Source of the DNA: Thalassia testudinum
Lineage: Eukaryota; Streptophyta; Magnoliopsida; Alismatales; Hydrocharitaceae
Length of the DNA stretch: 64,000 nt
Assembly (NCBI GenBank): GCA_037157565.1
Contig: JAZHRO010000022.1
Span: 1-64,000, forward strand
Direction of reading: 5' to 3'
Each line of letters begins with the position of its first letter. Positions within the stretch are counted from its first letter, which is position 1. Positions 9,850 to 22,517 of this stretch are shown in pieces. Made by a program: the position numbers and the translations under genes. A model generated the notes under the pieces. The model did not search any database. It was not told the DNA's origin and saw only the letters and a program-made list of their open reading frames with translations.

Positions 9850-12800
9850 ATATCTATTATATTTGCTTAAGAGCTATTCATCACTGGAACTGATGTATTC
9901 AAGTAAAGTTTCATCCTCTCCTTCACTTTCATCTGTTTCAACTATCTCAAATGCATTGTCATCAACCTCATCGCCATCAACAGACTTAGGCTGAACAACA
10001 TCTCGATTCATATTATGAATCTTGTCTTCACCGATTTCTAAAATTAGTTCATCTTCATCATAATCAAATTCTTCTTCATTCGATGCTTGTGTTACATCAT
10101 TTGATAACTCACTTGGCTCTACAAGTTGGATTGGAACAACATATATATGATGGTGTTCAAGTTTCTATACCACACGTCATTGTGAACCATTCTTCCTATC
10201 CTTAAGATAGTAGACTCGTTGCACTTGCGAAGCCAATACAAACGGATCATCCTTGTACTAGGTGCCATTCACCTTAATCGACATGAGGTGACCTTCAATC
10301 TCAACATTTGACAGGCAACGACCTAAATCCCACCATTTGCATTTAAAGAGATATATTCGTTTGTCACAAATGTATTGAAATTCAAGAATGCAACAAGGAC
10401 GCCATAAAACTCGATCATGCGACCTTCATGATTGCCCTGACACATGATTGAACTATTCTGACACTTTTGTCTACGATCACGTAGCTCCATGTGATATCTT
10501 ACTCCATTGACAATGCAACCAGTGTAACTCTTAATGCATATATCTGGACCATAAGCAAATGCATACAATGATCTTATTACATCGCTTGCTTCACCACCTG
10601 ATGCATTATATATCACTTTCATCTACGATACACATTGTCTACAGTTATTAATAATATATATATATAAATTGCAAAATAATGTGACTTAAATTACCTTGGA
10701 CTTAAACCATTCGACAAATTATTGCTTTTGACTAGCATGAATGTTCGAAGTACTTTGTTGTTGAATAATGCCTCGATGCTCCCTATTTAAATTAGGAGTA
10801 AGTGATTACCACTTACGTAATTGAGCTAATATAAGTACGAATTTTTGTCAAACAACTCACTCCATATATTCTTGTACTTCTTCAGAATTACTTTATACGA
10901 ACCATATGGCAGATTGCTTCTCTACACCCGTTAATTGCACATTATAATTTGTTGGCCCAATGACCCTTATCTTGTGACTGAATATATATAAGGGTCAATT
11001 GTTTCCACATCAAAGTTCTTTTCTTGTCAATTAAAGCTTGTCTTCATGTCTCCAATATGCATAGAACACCATGTCAAGCATTCGTGCACAACATATGCTT
11101 TAGCAATTGAGCCTTCAGGACAAGCTCTATTATGTACGAATTATTTTAAAGTAGATAGGAACCTATGAAAATAAATTTAAATAGTATTAATTTACTAAAA
11201 ATGCAATAGAAAAAGCATTAGACTTAGAGAATGTAATTATAGTACCTTTCGATAGGATACATCCAGGGGAATACTACCAGTCCAACAAGTAGTACCTCTC
11301 TTGGTAGGTGGATCGCAAGATGTACCATTATATCGAAGAATGCTGGTGGGAAAATCATCTCAAGTTTACACATTAATAAAATTATCTCTCTCTACATTTT
11401 TCTCATCTCATCAACATTAACCTTTTGCCTACAAAGCTTAGAGAATATTAAGCCGAGTTCTGAAATTGCCAAGACTACATCATTGGGAAGCAATCCACTC
11501 AATCCGACTCTAAGAAGATGTTGTAATAGCACGTGACAATCATGACTCTTTAGATAGGTAATCCTTCCGTCCATAACATTTACTCATCTACCTATGTGAG
11601 AAGCATAACCATCTGGTATCCGAACTGCTTTTAGGAATTCACAGAATTTTTTCCTTTCAGAAGGGCTCATTACGTAACAGGCAGTCGGAACATCAAATTT
11701 TTCATCACTTCATTTCTATAAATGTAACTCCTTCCTTATGTTCATGTCATAAAGGTCAAGCCTTGCTTTCAATGTGTCTTTTGATTTCCCATCAACATCT
11801 AAAATTGTCCACAGTACATTTTCTAAGATATTCTTCTCCACATGCATAACATCCAGGTTGTGTCTCAATGCTAATGTATGCCAATATGGAAGTTCAAAGA
11901 AAATTGATCTCTTCCTCCAATTGTGATCTTCATTTGGCCATCGATGCTTTCTCATCGAAGGATGCTTTCCATGCTGAACATCTAGCAAATTATCTACCTG
12001 CTGTAGAAGTCCTTCAGCTGTAATGTCTACAGTTATTGTTCGATTTTCAGTTTTCCCATCAAACTTCTTTTTCTCCAATGGTGGTCAATTAGGAGGAAAC
12101 AACGGCAACCTATGTATCCAATTTTTGAAGTCTCTTTGAAGGAGTTTGGTCCATACATACAAGACATGCCTTGTATCCCTTGGTCTGCCAACTTGACAAG
12201 ATCCCATAAGCTGGAAAATCATTAATTGTCCACAATAGAACTACATGCATGGTAAACCAATCTTTCTTCGTAGCATCAAATATTTATATTCCATTATCCT
12301 ATAGTTCCCTCAGCTCCTCAACAAGAGGCTATAACAATACATCTATATCCATACCAGGTGCTTCTGGTCTTGGTATCAATAGAGACATCGTATAATACTC
12401 AGGCTTCATGCACATCCATGGTGGAAGGTTGCACGTTAACAATATCATAGGCCACATGCTATATGATTGACTCAATGTATCAAACAGATTGAACCCATCA
12501 GATGCCAGTGCAAGATATACATTTCTACCATCCACTGCAAACCATGGGTAATCTTTATTGAACTTCTTCCATGTTTCTGAATCTCAAGGATGGGAGATAA
12601 ACTTGTCATCAACTGGCTCATTTTTCTTGTGTCAATCCATATAGATAACTATCTTAAAAGATAAGAATAAATGTTACAACCTTGGCTTCAAAGAAAAATA
12701 TCGCATAACTTTATGTAGCACTGGCTTACCCACCCCATCATTTATCTTGTACCTTGATGTTCTGCATTTTGAGCATACAACCTCTTTAGCATTCTCCTTC

Positions 12801-13499
12801 CAAAACAACATGCAATCATACTTGCACACATCGATCTTTTGCTGACCCATTTCCATCTCCTTCAAATACTTACAAGCTTTGTAAGAGTCCTTAGTTAATA
12901 CTTCTAAACCAAGCACTGCATCTCTTAGCAATGATAGAATCCCATTCAAGGTCTTTTTAGTAAACTTTCCGTACACTTTTAAGTAGAGGAGCTTTACAAG
13001 AAATGAGAACTTGGTATACTTGTTTTGTCCAAGAAAAAGGAACTCTTGTGCATCTTTTTGCAATGCATCACACCATGCATTAGATACATTGTAATCATGC
13101 TCGATATAAGGACTAGCATTTGTCCCATCATGATAATAACCAATATCCTCAAGTATGTCGCGAACGGAATCTGTATCTGAATCATTCACAGCTCCATTAA
13201 TAATATCTTCTGCATCCTTGACTTTTAATGCTTCAGGATTTTGACACCAGGTAAATCGAGGCTTATCTCCACGAAGTATCCAAGGTTTATATGACTTGTC
13301 AATACCATCCACGATCAAATGTCCATATGCCACATGTTACGAGTGCATAAACACATTCGCACAATTCTTGCAAGGGCATTGTATGATTTTTTCCCTACCA
13401 TATATCTCCCTTACATGTGTCATGAATATATCAACCCTAGCTTTATATGCATCTGTTCTCTTATCTTCATTCATCCAAGCATATTGATCAATTGGCCTA
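9850..13499 (-). pseudogene. CACTA (En/Spm) TNP2-type transposase, degraded
   Basis: TNP2 proteins bind CACTA ends and catalyse cut-and-paste transposition. Reading right to left: a Transposase-associated domain (WMNEDKRTDAYK..., CPCKNCAN; about 13499-13330, one stop), then the Tnp2 body with DGIDKSYKPW, CPxDCMLFWKENA-like and CSKCRTSRYK (13333-12674). Next come ALASDGFNLF and NLPPWMCMKPEYY (12535-12329), FELPYWHTLALRHNLDVMH and TLKARLDLYDM (12078-11716) and LKSHDCHVLLQ (11574-11392, DUF4218-like). A DUF4216-like block (YTGCIVNGVRYH, 10622-10323) and an acidic tail (10130-9850) follow. Stops and frameshifts separate the blocks, and several gaps may be introns. No CACTA terminal repeats could be paired to it. 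Confidence 0.88.
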
Positions 13500-16400
13500 C
13501 TTTTCTAGAAGATGTTAAATTAGATTAAACACCAAATGTAGATGTAAATTAAAGGATGAAATGAAGGAAAATAAATGATCACAATTCTCAAAATTTTATT
13601 TAATTTATCAAAGTAGTTCAATTAAATGTAACACTTTTCAATATTTCACATAAGATAATTAATATAATGATTTATAGTAGCAAAATTAAGCATTTTTCAA
13701 GTAGGTGAGTAACTATCATTTTAAAAATTAAAAGCGAAAAGTATTAAGGAAAACTTATTCCTATCAAACTAATGCAAGTACATTGTGCATAGTCTATGTT
13801 TCTTTTGAAATGGATAATTATTCATCATGCAATTATTGCATCTTCAATGTAAACATTTCTATGATGACTATAAGTATCTTTTCATATACCATGTGCATAG
13901 TCAACCACACATCATCATTGTTAGAAAGATATATCTGTGCATGTTGATTAAAGTTTTCACTTTATAGCCCATCCTTTAAGATTTGATCACAACTTAAGTT
14001 TACTTGTTACATGTAACCTCTGTGCGGTGAAATTTCGGCAACATCTCCCCATACTTCTCCAGTATACCCCTCAATACTAACCTTAACTGGATTTCCTTTA
14101 GCACCCATTTAAGGGTACCACAGGAAACTAGATAAGATTAGTTGGTATATCGGAGAAGAGTAGGAAGAAGCAACTAAAATTGCACTGCACAAGATTACAT
14201 GTAATAAGTAAACCTAAGTTATGATTAAATCTTTAAGGACCTTCTTTAGTTTGGCACTTCACCGAACTAAAGTTGATTAAGACTTATGGCATGCTACAAC
14301 AACGCATCATGCATGTAAGTGAGGTATATATACACGACTGCATTATCCGTATAACATGATCATAAATCTCAACGGATAAGTAATTTAACACAATTTGACT
14401 CGGAGGATTTTTACCCTAAAGGTTAGAATACCTAATATTTGACCTCACATACATTTATTTTCTTTAGCAAGTGTGTGTATCTAAATAATAACTAATTTAA
14501 ATATTAAAAAAAAATTTAAGTCAACAGAGTTTTCCCTTAAAATTTGAAGTTTTTCTATAAACCTGCATAGCAAAATAATAAAATAAATACAAGTGGGCAC
14601 ACCCAACATTAAAAATGAATCACATACAATTAAAAAGTGTCCCATAGTCAAGTAGCAAACAAGAAATAATTAGAACATAACTTGTTTATAAGAAGCAAGC
14701 ATGATTAGTACATACCTTTCACAACATAAGAAATGCTCAATACATACCTTTCACAATCATCCTAACTCAAGATAAGCATTCCATAATCATGTAAAAGGCA
14801 CGAATCTAAACTTTACCAATAGAGTTATTTTAACAGCATGCAACACAATTAGTGCAGTTGGATGAGAAGCACAAGTTGTGAAAATTTTATAGGGGTTCAA
14901 TTTATTGTGTGGCTTGATTCTTGAAGAACTAGGGACGAAATCGATAAGTTACTAGCTATAAGTTGAAATTACAAGTACTTTTAAAAAGAAGGTAGCAATC
15001 CCTTTATCTGTAATTTTGGAAGATATTTCTTAAGTCTTTACTATGTCATGTATACATTATAGTCTAGAAAATGCTTCAAGATGATTCAGCCATCTTTTCA
15101 TCCCTTCCACGATCTATCCATGGATTTAGCATTTATCCACTCAATCTTCCTCTCCTCATCTCCAGCAGATTCTGACCTCCATCAAACCCTCCCTTTAGTA
15201 GGTGGAGTCAGTAATTTGTCATTCCCTTCTCCTTTTGCATTTGTAATTCCCCCTTCTTTTTGCATTAATTAGAATTTTCCTAATAGGTCCATTAATCAAC
15301 ATTCTTTTAGGCCCTTGCTGCATAAATCTATATCAACCTTTTATTTGAAATTCTTCACACACAATCATTCATGTATTTTTGGATCTCGAAGTGTATAATA
15401 AGCAAGTTGGAGGCAACTAGAACGAGGTTTACTTTAGATTTTGAGACCAAAGGCAACTAGAGTTTTCTAGATAGTTACTTGCAGAGTAACCATTGCTCCT
15501 ATTTTCCAAAATGAGGAAAGACTTGGGTTTGGACTCTAGCACTCTAATCACTGCTTATCAACTCATAGTCTAACTGTTTTAATTGTTCCTTATCTCATAA
15601 GCCTCCTCGTGCATCAAAAATCACGTCTAAAAAGGGAAAAAAGAAGGAAAAAGACAAAAAAGGATGGTTTCACAAGCATTTCAAGAATCACTAGCCACAT
15701 CACCCCTCCATCTTTTAGGAGGAAGACTTTTGGTTATTTCTACTTTTTTAAATGCATCATCTTTATGTTCTCTAATTATTGCATCCCAATGAGTAGAATG
15801 AGGTGAACGTGAATTCACAATAAATGGGTTGGGGGGCTTGGGTGAGCCACATGCAACAGCTATAAATCCTTGGTATTCATCCCCAACTTAGGGTAGAATA
15901 GTCAAAGATAAGACGAGGAGCTCAATAAGGCTCTTGGCACTTGATGGTTGAGATATTTCTTTCATAACCTGTCACATTTGTGCATAACAGTTATGTTGGA
16001 TTAGCAAGCACACATTTTTTAGTGTAAAGGATTACATGACCATCTAGGCAACACATTAAGGTTCAATTAGGTAGGATGAAAAGCATGCCTAAGGATGGAA
16101 TGTTCCAATCATGTCTAAGGATCCTTATGTGTAACTGAAGTTTGAAGCTGTAACTTAAGTCTGAAGCTCCCATATGTGTAAGAATTACTTAATGTCCTCT
16201 AGGCAGGGTATGGCACGAGAACGTGCATGAAAAATTGATGCAAAAGCATTTAAGGGGAACATTAGATAAATAAGACCCATTAATTCCTATACAAAATCCA
16301 CTAAGTTTGTCATAAGTTAATAAAGGAGGGTAAAATCTATATTTATTAAAATCAATGAAGTGTAGCTTTTATCATTCTATCAACCTATTTGAACATTAAA

Positions 16401-16985
16401 AGAATTTCAAAAAAAAATTGGTAGAATTTCTCCTTAAATTTTGAAAATTTTCTTTAAACCTGCATATCGAAATAACACACAATAAAAGTGGATAAAGCCC
16501 TCATTAAAAATGCATCACACAAGTGGACACACCCCACATCCACTCATTGAAATAAAAAATAATATATAGGCACACCCCACATCTAACATAATAAACCTAA
16601 AATATCATAAAAATCAATTATAAACAATGAAATTATACCTCAAACTAGCACAACCTCCAAAAATGCCCACCACTAGTAACCTATAAATTAAATAACATAA
16701 TATTATCTTATTATGTAAATTTGTACAATTGTGAATTTACATCTTGATGTGATGCACCTGCTAGAAACTTTCAAATGTCAATCGTTAGTTCAAAACAATA
16801 AAGGACTAATAAGTATTTGGAAATAGATTTTTGCATCAAGGGAGGATGATGTTTTAGGTATACGATGCTAAATAATACAAAGAAAGCCTAGCATGCAATA
16901 TTCAAAAAATTAGTGCTAGAAACATGATCACTATAAAAATTTTAAGCTCCAAAGGATGTCATTAATTCATCACCGGAAACATGAT
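13500..16985. other. AT-rich DNA with diverged repeats, no supported gene
   Basis: Two diverged copies of one segment can be aligned: about 14510-14640 and 16390-16530. Both contain ATAAACCTGCATA, then AAGTGG(G/A)CACACCC and a CATTAAAAATG(A/C)ATCACA stretch. A 60-bp-spaced duplication of GAAACATGATCACTA(T/C)AAAAATT lies at 16918-16948 and 16977-17000. No exon-like or RNA-gene signal was seen. Confidence 0.5.
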
Positions 16986-17017
16986 CACTACAAAAATTAG
17001 CTTAGTCTACCTCCATT

Positions 17018-18295
17018 ATGGAGCATGAGGAAATCAAGCATGTGCTATTCCACTTGCCCCTTTGTAAAATCCTAGGTCCGGATGGATTCCCCTCCTTATT
17101 CTATCAGCAAAGCTGGAGCATTATCAAAGAAGGGGTCATCCATTTTGTCCAAACTGCATTCAGAAATTCATCCATGCCCCCTGAAATGGGAAGAACCTTC
17201 TTGCAAGTGGTCCTTAAGATAAATAACCCTCTTGAACCTAGAGACTATAGACCTATTAGCCTAACGAATACCCTTTACAAACTCGTTGCAAAGCTGGCAA
17301 CCAGGAGAATCTTCCTAGTTCTACATAGGTTGATAGCTCGTAACCAATCTAGTTTTCTGCCAGGAAGGCAAACATTAGACAACGTTGTTCACCATGATAG
17401 CAGCCACTTCTATCCCAAAGCTTGGGCTTCCATTTGCATTCCTGCACATTTTGGGGGTCTTGGCTTCAGAGATACTGAACTCACCAATATGACATTTCTT
17501 ATGAAAATGGGATGGAAACTTCCTATGCAAGCTGATGGATTATGGCAATCGCAGCTGAAGAATAAATATTTTCCTAGTGGGGATTTTTGGGATCACTCAC
17601 CAAAACTAGGGGATTCACCTTTTTACAAAGGCTCTTTTTTCCATTCAAGGATACTTACTCTCTGGTATCTCTTGGCTAATCGATAAGGGATGAGATATTA
17701 ACTTATGGAGGGATTCTTGGGTGAGAAACTTCCAGGGTCTGCTCTTCCTTCAAGCAACCCCCCCAATTCCTTACAAAAACTAGGGGACCTCATTGATACA
17801 CATCAACACTGCTGGAAATTTGATCTTATTAATCAGTTCTTCCCTCCTGATGTTGCCACTAGCATTCAAAACACTCCTATCCATTGGGGTCAGGTGGACA
17901 GACCGATCTGGTCGGATCACCCAAAGGCTGTCTTCTCGATAAAATCTGCATATGTGTCGCTCTTAAATCACTTTGGTAGATCCACCCCTGACCAAGCTGT
18001 TATCTCTCACTACAGACACATTTGGTCTCTTAACATTCCCCCTAGAATTAAAATTCCTCTATGGAAAGAAATCGCAGGTGCTTTAAATACGAGGGATGTT
18101 TTGGCAAAAATAACCTTTATGATTGAGGGCTCATGTGCAATATGTAATGAAGGAAGAGAGGACCTTGCCCATATTTTTTTGCCATGCCCATTAGCGAGAG
18201 CTGTATGGTTCCTCCTTGGATATCGCATCCAACCCCCCCCCCCCTCCCTCCCAGAAACTGGTTTGTGGAATTCCAGAGTCTTTGTCACCAGCTAA
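17018..18295 (+). pseudogene. L1-type LINE reverse transcriptase ORF2, internally deleted
   Basis: LINE ORF2 copies its RNA at a nicked target. The first part has the RT fingers (GPDGFPSLFYQQSW, RDYRPISLTNTLYKLVAKLATRR, SSFLPGRQTLDNV). It then jumps directly to the post-palm region (HFYPKAWASICIPAHFGGLGFRD). The palm with the catalytic (F/Y)xDD motif is missing, so this is a deletion product. A frame break near 17690 leads to the zf-RVT domain (PPRIKIPLWKEIAGALNTRD, CAICNEGREDLAHIFLPCPLARAVW) ending near 18295. A run of 11 C residues lies near 18232-18242. No poly(A) tail or TSD was found, so the element limits are unknown. Confidence 0.85.
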
Positions 18296-20093
18296 CTACT
18301 CCTGAAAGCACTGATCTGCTTCCATGTTTTGTGAGTAGACAAGTTGATTCTTTAAAAGGGTATGGTCCATGTTGTAACATGTTGTATTTGTTGTTTGAAG
18401 CCCACATGCACTGATGAAGCAGATCACTAGCCTTACGTGATCATCCTTTTCTCATTTCAAAAATATTCTGTAGCCAAGTTTGTTACTCTTGTTAAGAGGT
18501 AAATGGGCCTTGTTCTAGTTAATACCCCAAGGACATTTAGATCACTTTTGTGTTGGCTATAGCTGATGTCTCGCTTGCTCCTCTATCTAAATTAAATTTT
18601 TCATCCATTAGTCAACTTACTAGGTTCCTCCATTGTTGGGTTGTAATCATTTTGAACTCCAGGATTCTTAGAGAATGAAGATGATGACTTTGGTAGGTAA
18701 GGGTTTTAAGTGTAGTGGCATTTATTGCCTGTCAATACCAGAGTTCCCTTTTAAGACTTGTGAAGCCTACTATACTTTCTGCCATGGCACCAAAGTCTTA
18801 GACCAACGATGACTCTCTTTGGCATTAGTTTCTTGATTTGATATCACATTAGTCCAACTGAAATGATGCTTGTCCATTTGGTAACTGTTATATGTTTATA
18901 TCTTGTTTGATGCATAATAAATTGAAATATCTTCCCTTTTCTTTGGCTTACACAACTTGGATTCTAAGTTTGAAGGATTTGAACTTCGTTGTTTGTTCTT
19001 TTTTATTGTTGGTTGTAAAGATGGGATAGTACCAGAGGAAGGTGAGTAGTTCTTTCTTATAGCTCCAAAGAGAACTGATTAATGTAGTTCAATTCTTTGC
19101 ATAATCATAAGCTATCTTATTCAGTAACCACAATTTATATCACTAGATTAATAATCATTCAACTACATTGCATCTAAACCACAAGATATTCAAAATGGTT
19201 GCTCTTTCCGATCATTCCACTACCTAAAACTTCACACCTTAGAAGTTTTCCATGACATCCAACCACAAAACCCACCATCAGAGTTGCCTAACATACCCTA
19301 TACAAAAAATTAGATTGATGTGTGATAAATCCAAAACAAGCTTCCTTAAACCTTTGCATTTTCTAAAGGTGGTAAACAACTCAATGGTTTAGAACTACAA
19401 GCCAAAAAGCTACAACTCTCCTCCCACAGTTTGAATCCTTCTCATTGACAGTTCGTCATCCCTCTATAAAAAAATATGAATGTATTGGAATGTAATAATG
19501 CAAGTAATCTCTGCAAACCAATACTACAGTTAAATAACGGTATATGATATTCAACACAAGTAATGACTACTATGAATTGGTCAGGGTAAGTTTCTCAAAA
19601 ATCTAAAAGATTAGAATAATATTGTCAGATAAGAAGCATGTCCAAAATGCAAATCTTCAACTTGTCAAAGAGCTTTCTCCTTAGAACCTATAATCTGAAA
19701 GATTTCCCAAGAAATGTCTCCCCAAAATCTTAACATTGAAAATCATGTAAGAGAGTAAAAGTCTTCTGTATAGCTTCTCTTGAATGTTGCCTTGCAAAAT
19801 CTTAATTTTATTTTAAATCCAACTGTGCATTAAAGAAACTCATCGCCTTGCTGACTGACACTTGGACCACAAGAATAAGCTTCAAGGAGGAAGAGATAGC
19901 TGAGGGAATGCTTGGAGGGGTTGAGTTGCCCTAAGAAGGGCAAGAGGTTAGCGACGTGCCCCTGGAGGGAGTCCTCCGCCTGCTTGATGAGGGAGTAGAG
20001 ATAATGATTGGGTTGATCAAAGAAGGGTGCACTCGAAGGAAGAGAGGCCGCACAATGGAGGAGATGGTGGGAGCGGAAATGACGGGGAAGATT
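18296..20093. other. Non-coding DNA, nothing recognised
   Basis: No supported gene or element end. The last 240 bp (19850-20093) are purine-rich and GC-richer. They are the left flank of the solo LTR at 20099; the matching right flank resumes at 33330. Confidence 0.5.
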
Positions 20094-20111
20094 GTTGGTG
20101 TTACGAACGCG

Positions 20112-20226
20112 TGCCCCAGACGTCTTTTAAGACGTCTGGGAGGTGGCCCAGACGTCGGATAAGACGTCTGGGATCACATCCAGACGTCTTACCAGACGTG
20201 TGGGATTGTTTCCAGACATCTGGAAA
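20112..20226. promoter_or_regulatory. GACGTC palindrome array, first cluster
   Basis: Seven closely spaced copies of (C)CAGACGTCT-like palindromes, some as CAGACATCTGG or CAGACGTGTGG. GACGTC is the plant C-box core recognised by bZIP factors; function here is inferred. Confidence 0.6.
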
Positions 20227-20509
20227 ACAGTTATTTTTTTCGCACGAGAGATTCGTCTGCGCACCTGTTGATAAACACCAGTTTATCATCATTTTTATGC
20301 TTTAAAACTAACCTAGCTCTTAGGATTTTACTCCGCAAACGGGTTTTTGGGCTGCATTTAGGCATAAATTAGGATAGGCATGCATTGCATTTTTTATTAT
20401 TGTTTTAATGTATTTTTGTGAGTGTTAGGGATGTACAGATTCACAGATCCCTAAAACCCTAGCACTCAAGAAGGCAATTGGTGAAGGAGAAGCCCAGACT
20501 AGTTGGAAC

Positions 20510-21170
20510 CCAGCTTGATCCAGCTCACCGCAGCTGGAACCTAGCTTACTTGAACTAGGGTTAGCTCATTCCAGCTCCATTCAGCTAATCTCAGCTGGAT
20601 GGCAGCTCAAGAGAGTTCATCTTAGCTCACCCTAGCTCAAGTCAGCTCAGATCCATCTCAACTTAGCTGAGTCTAGCTCATCTCAGCTCCCACTAGTTCA
20701 CAGGGAGCTCTAGCTAGCTCAGCTGAGTTGACAGGAGTTCACCCCAGCTCAGATCCAGCTACATCTAGCTCCCCTCAACTCCAGCCAGCTGAAGAAGAAT
20801 TCATCTCAGCTCAGGAAGCTCAAGTCCAGCTCCCGGGGATTCAGCTTAGCTCATCTCAGTTGAGCTAAGCTACCTTAGCTGCCTCAACCAGCTTGATTCT
20901 CCCCGATAGCACCAGACCTAGCTCACCTTAGCTCATTTTGGTAGAAGCTAGCTCACTTTAGCTTGGCTTAGCAACTAGCAAAGAACTAGCAAGCTAAGCC
21001 AGCTAGAGTAGCCCCATGCCAGCCTCTTCAGCAGCAGCCAGCTCCAGCTCCAGCTCCAGACTTCTTCTCCTCAGCTCCTTCCTCCAAACCCTAGCTCCAA
21101 CACCTTCTCCTCTACTCCTCCATTAGCTAAGCTAGCTTAGCTTAGCTTAGCTTAGCTATGCTCCAACTTC
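20510..21170. repeat. Dense AGCT palindrome array in the element C LTR
   Basis: Dozens of AGCT tetramers, mostly as CAGCTC, TAGCTC or TTAGCT, appear at short irregular intervals, ending in a perfect pentamer run of CTTAG units (21131-21155). The array is copied in the 3' LTR (28795-29450). Confidence 0.8.
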
Positions 21171-21611
21171 TTTGGCTTGTACCACCCCAAAAACCCACCT
21201 ACCAACTCCACCCAACTAGCTCCACCTAAGCTCCACATAAGCTAACCTACTTGGCACCAACCTAACCTACCCACCACCTCCAAAAGACACCTAAAAGTGG
21301 CACCAAAAACTACCCATAACCACCCCTTAATGGCGCCACTTTTCCCTCCAAAATCCCCCCTCATCTCCACCACACAATCCTCCTTGAATCCATCTCCACC
21401 ATCCACCTAACCCCCCTTCTAGAAGACCCCATGTTGGCGCCAACATGGGGGTGTCTCTCCACCACCAAAAGACACCAACACCACCATAACCACCCCCTTT
21501 AACACCCCTTGGGGTGGCGCCAACTCACCCTAGCCATAGGATCACCAACCACCCTCATCCTTCCATCCTAGCCCTCCATTTCAAGGGGCACCTTAACCCC
21601 CCATCCTATTC

Positions 21612-21618
21612 TATAAAA
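21612..21618 (+). promoter_or_regulatory. TATA box of element C 5' LTR
   Basis: CTATAAAAAG is followed by a short leader. In the 3' LTR the same site (29897-29903) reads CATAAAA, one of the four LTR differences. The promoter of the full-length transcript would be this one. Confidence 0.65.
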
Positions 21619-22499
21619 AGCCACCACCTACCACCATTTTGGGGCATCCTCCCTTAGTATATTTTCTACCTAAACAACCTATACCTACGGCCAAGAAGAA
21701 GGAGTAGAGAAGGAGATTAAAGGGGCACATCACCAGCCCTTTTGGTGCCTTCTTCTCCCCACTCTCTTCAACTTGGGCCACGCCAAGGAGGAGGACTCTC
21801 CCACTTCAAGGAGGACGGCCAGGCAAAGGAGAAAAGCTTAGGGTGGACGTCCACCCTTGGAGAGAAACTTAGGGCACGCCCCCTTAGGGCTTGCCTTGGA
21901 GGTCATCACTTTGGCGGAGTACTGCAAGGAAGGAGTTGAAGGATCCTTTTCAAGCTTGGGAGCCACCAACCTTGGAGCAAGAAGCCCTCTTCTTCACCAT
22001 CTATTTAGAGGATTTGTGTTTTCTTTTACTTCAATTATCAAGTAGTAGAAGCATTCCTCTACTAGGCATTTTTGTTAAACACTTTATCACTTATCTAGTT
22101 GCCTTTTTCGCATATCTTGTTTGCATTTCTTTTTGCTTATTTTCAGCATTCTTCACTTCCTCTCCCTAATTATTCTAGGTCTCCACTTGCCTAGAGTGAG
22201 CTTAGGGAGAGGCTCTACTTGCTACTTTAGAGTTGTTTACTTAATTGGAAGTGTAAACACTTTTCCCGCCATCAGTTCGCATGTTGCCTTAGTTCAAAAA
22301 TAAAGAAAAATGGTATATTGAAAATTACCAAAAAGAAAGTTGAGATATATTCCAAGCAAGAGAATCAATTTTGCAACCATATTGCCTCCTTGGACGACCC
22401 TAGATACTCCCCTATCTAGGAATATAAATTTAAGAGTTGATCGATTTTGCGCGTTACAACGACGTATTTAACAAACCGCGTATTTTCGCCGTCACTTTT

Positions 22500-22517
22500 T
22501 GGCGCCGTTGCCGGGGA
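22500..22517 (+). other. Primer-binding site, tRNA-Asp type (element C)
   Basis: TGGCGCCGTTGCCGGGGA lies 5 nt after the 5' LTR and is the complement of a plant tRNA-Asp 3' end, the primer typical of Athila/Tat-lineage elements. Confidence 0.85.

Larger units (their letters stand above)
20269..22494 (+). repeat. 5' LTR of element C
   Basis: 2,226 bp, TG...CA. It differs from the 3' LTR at four places that I found: 20412/28697 (A/G), 21150/29435 (G/C), 21612/29897 (T/C) and 22044/30329 (A/G). Between about 20510 and 21170 it is packed with AGCT tetranucleotides (CAGCTC, TTAGCT). Downstream is a C-rich, ACC-rich stretch, then a TATA box (21612-21618). Open frames here also occur in the other LTR and are not treated as genes. 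Confidence 0.95.

Noticed and set aside
21742..22303. Overlapping small plus-strand frames, repeated at 30027-30588
   Set aside because: They lie in the two LTRs of element C downstream of the TATA box, in several frames at once, with no domain; identical copies only reflect LTR identity.
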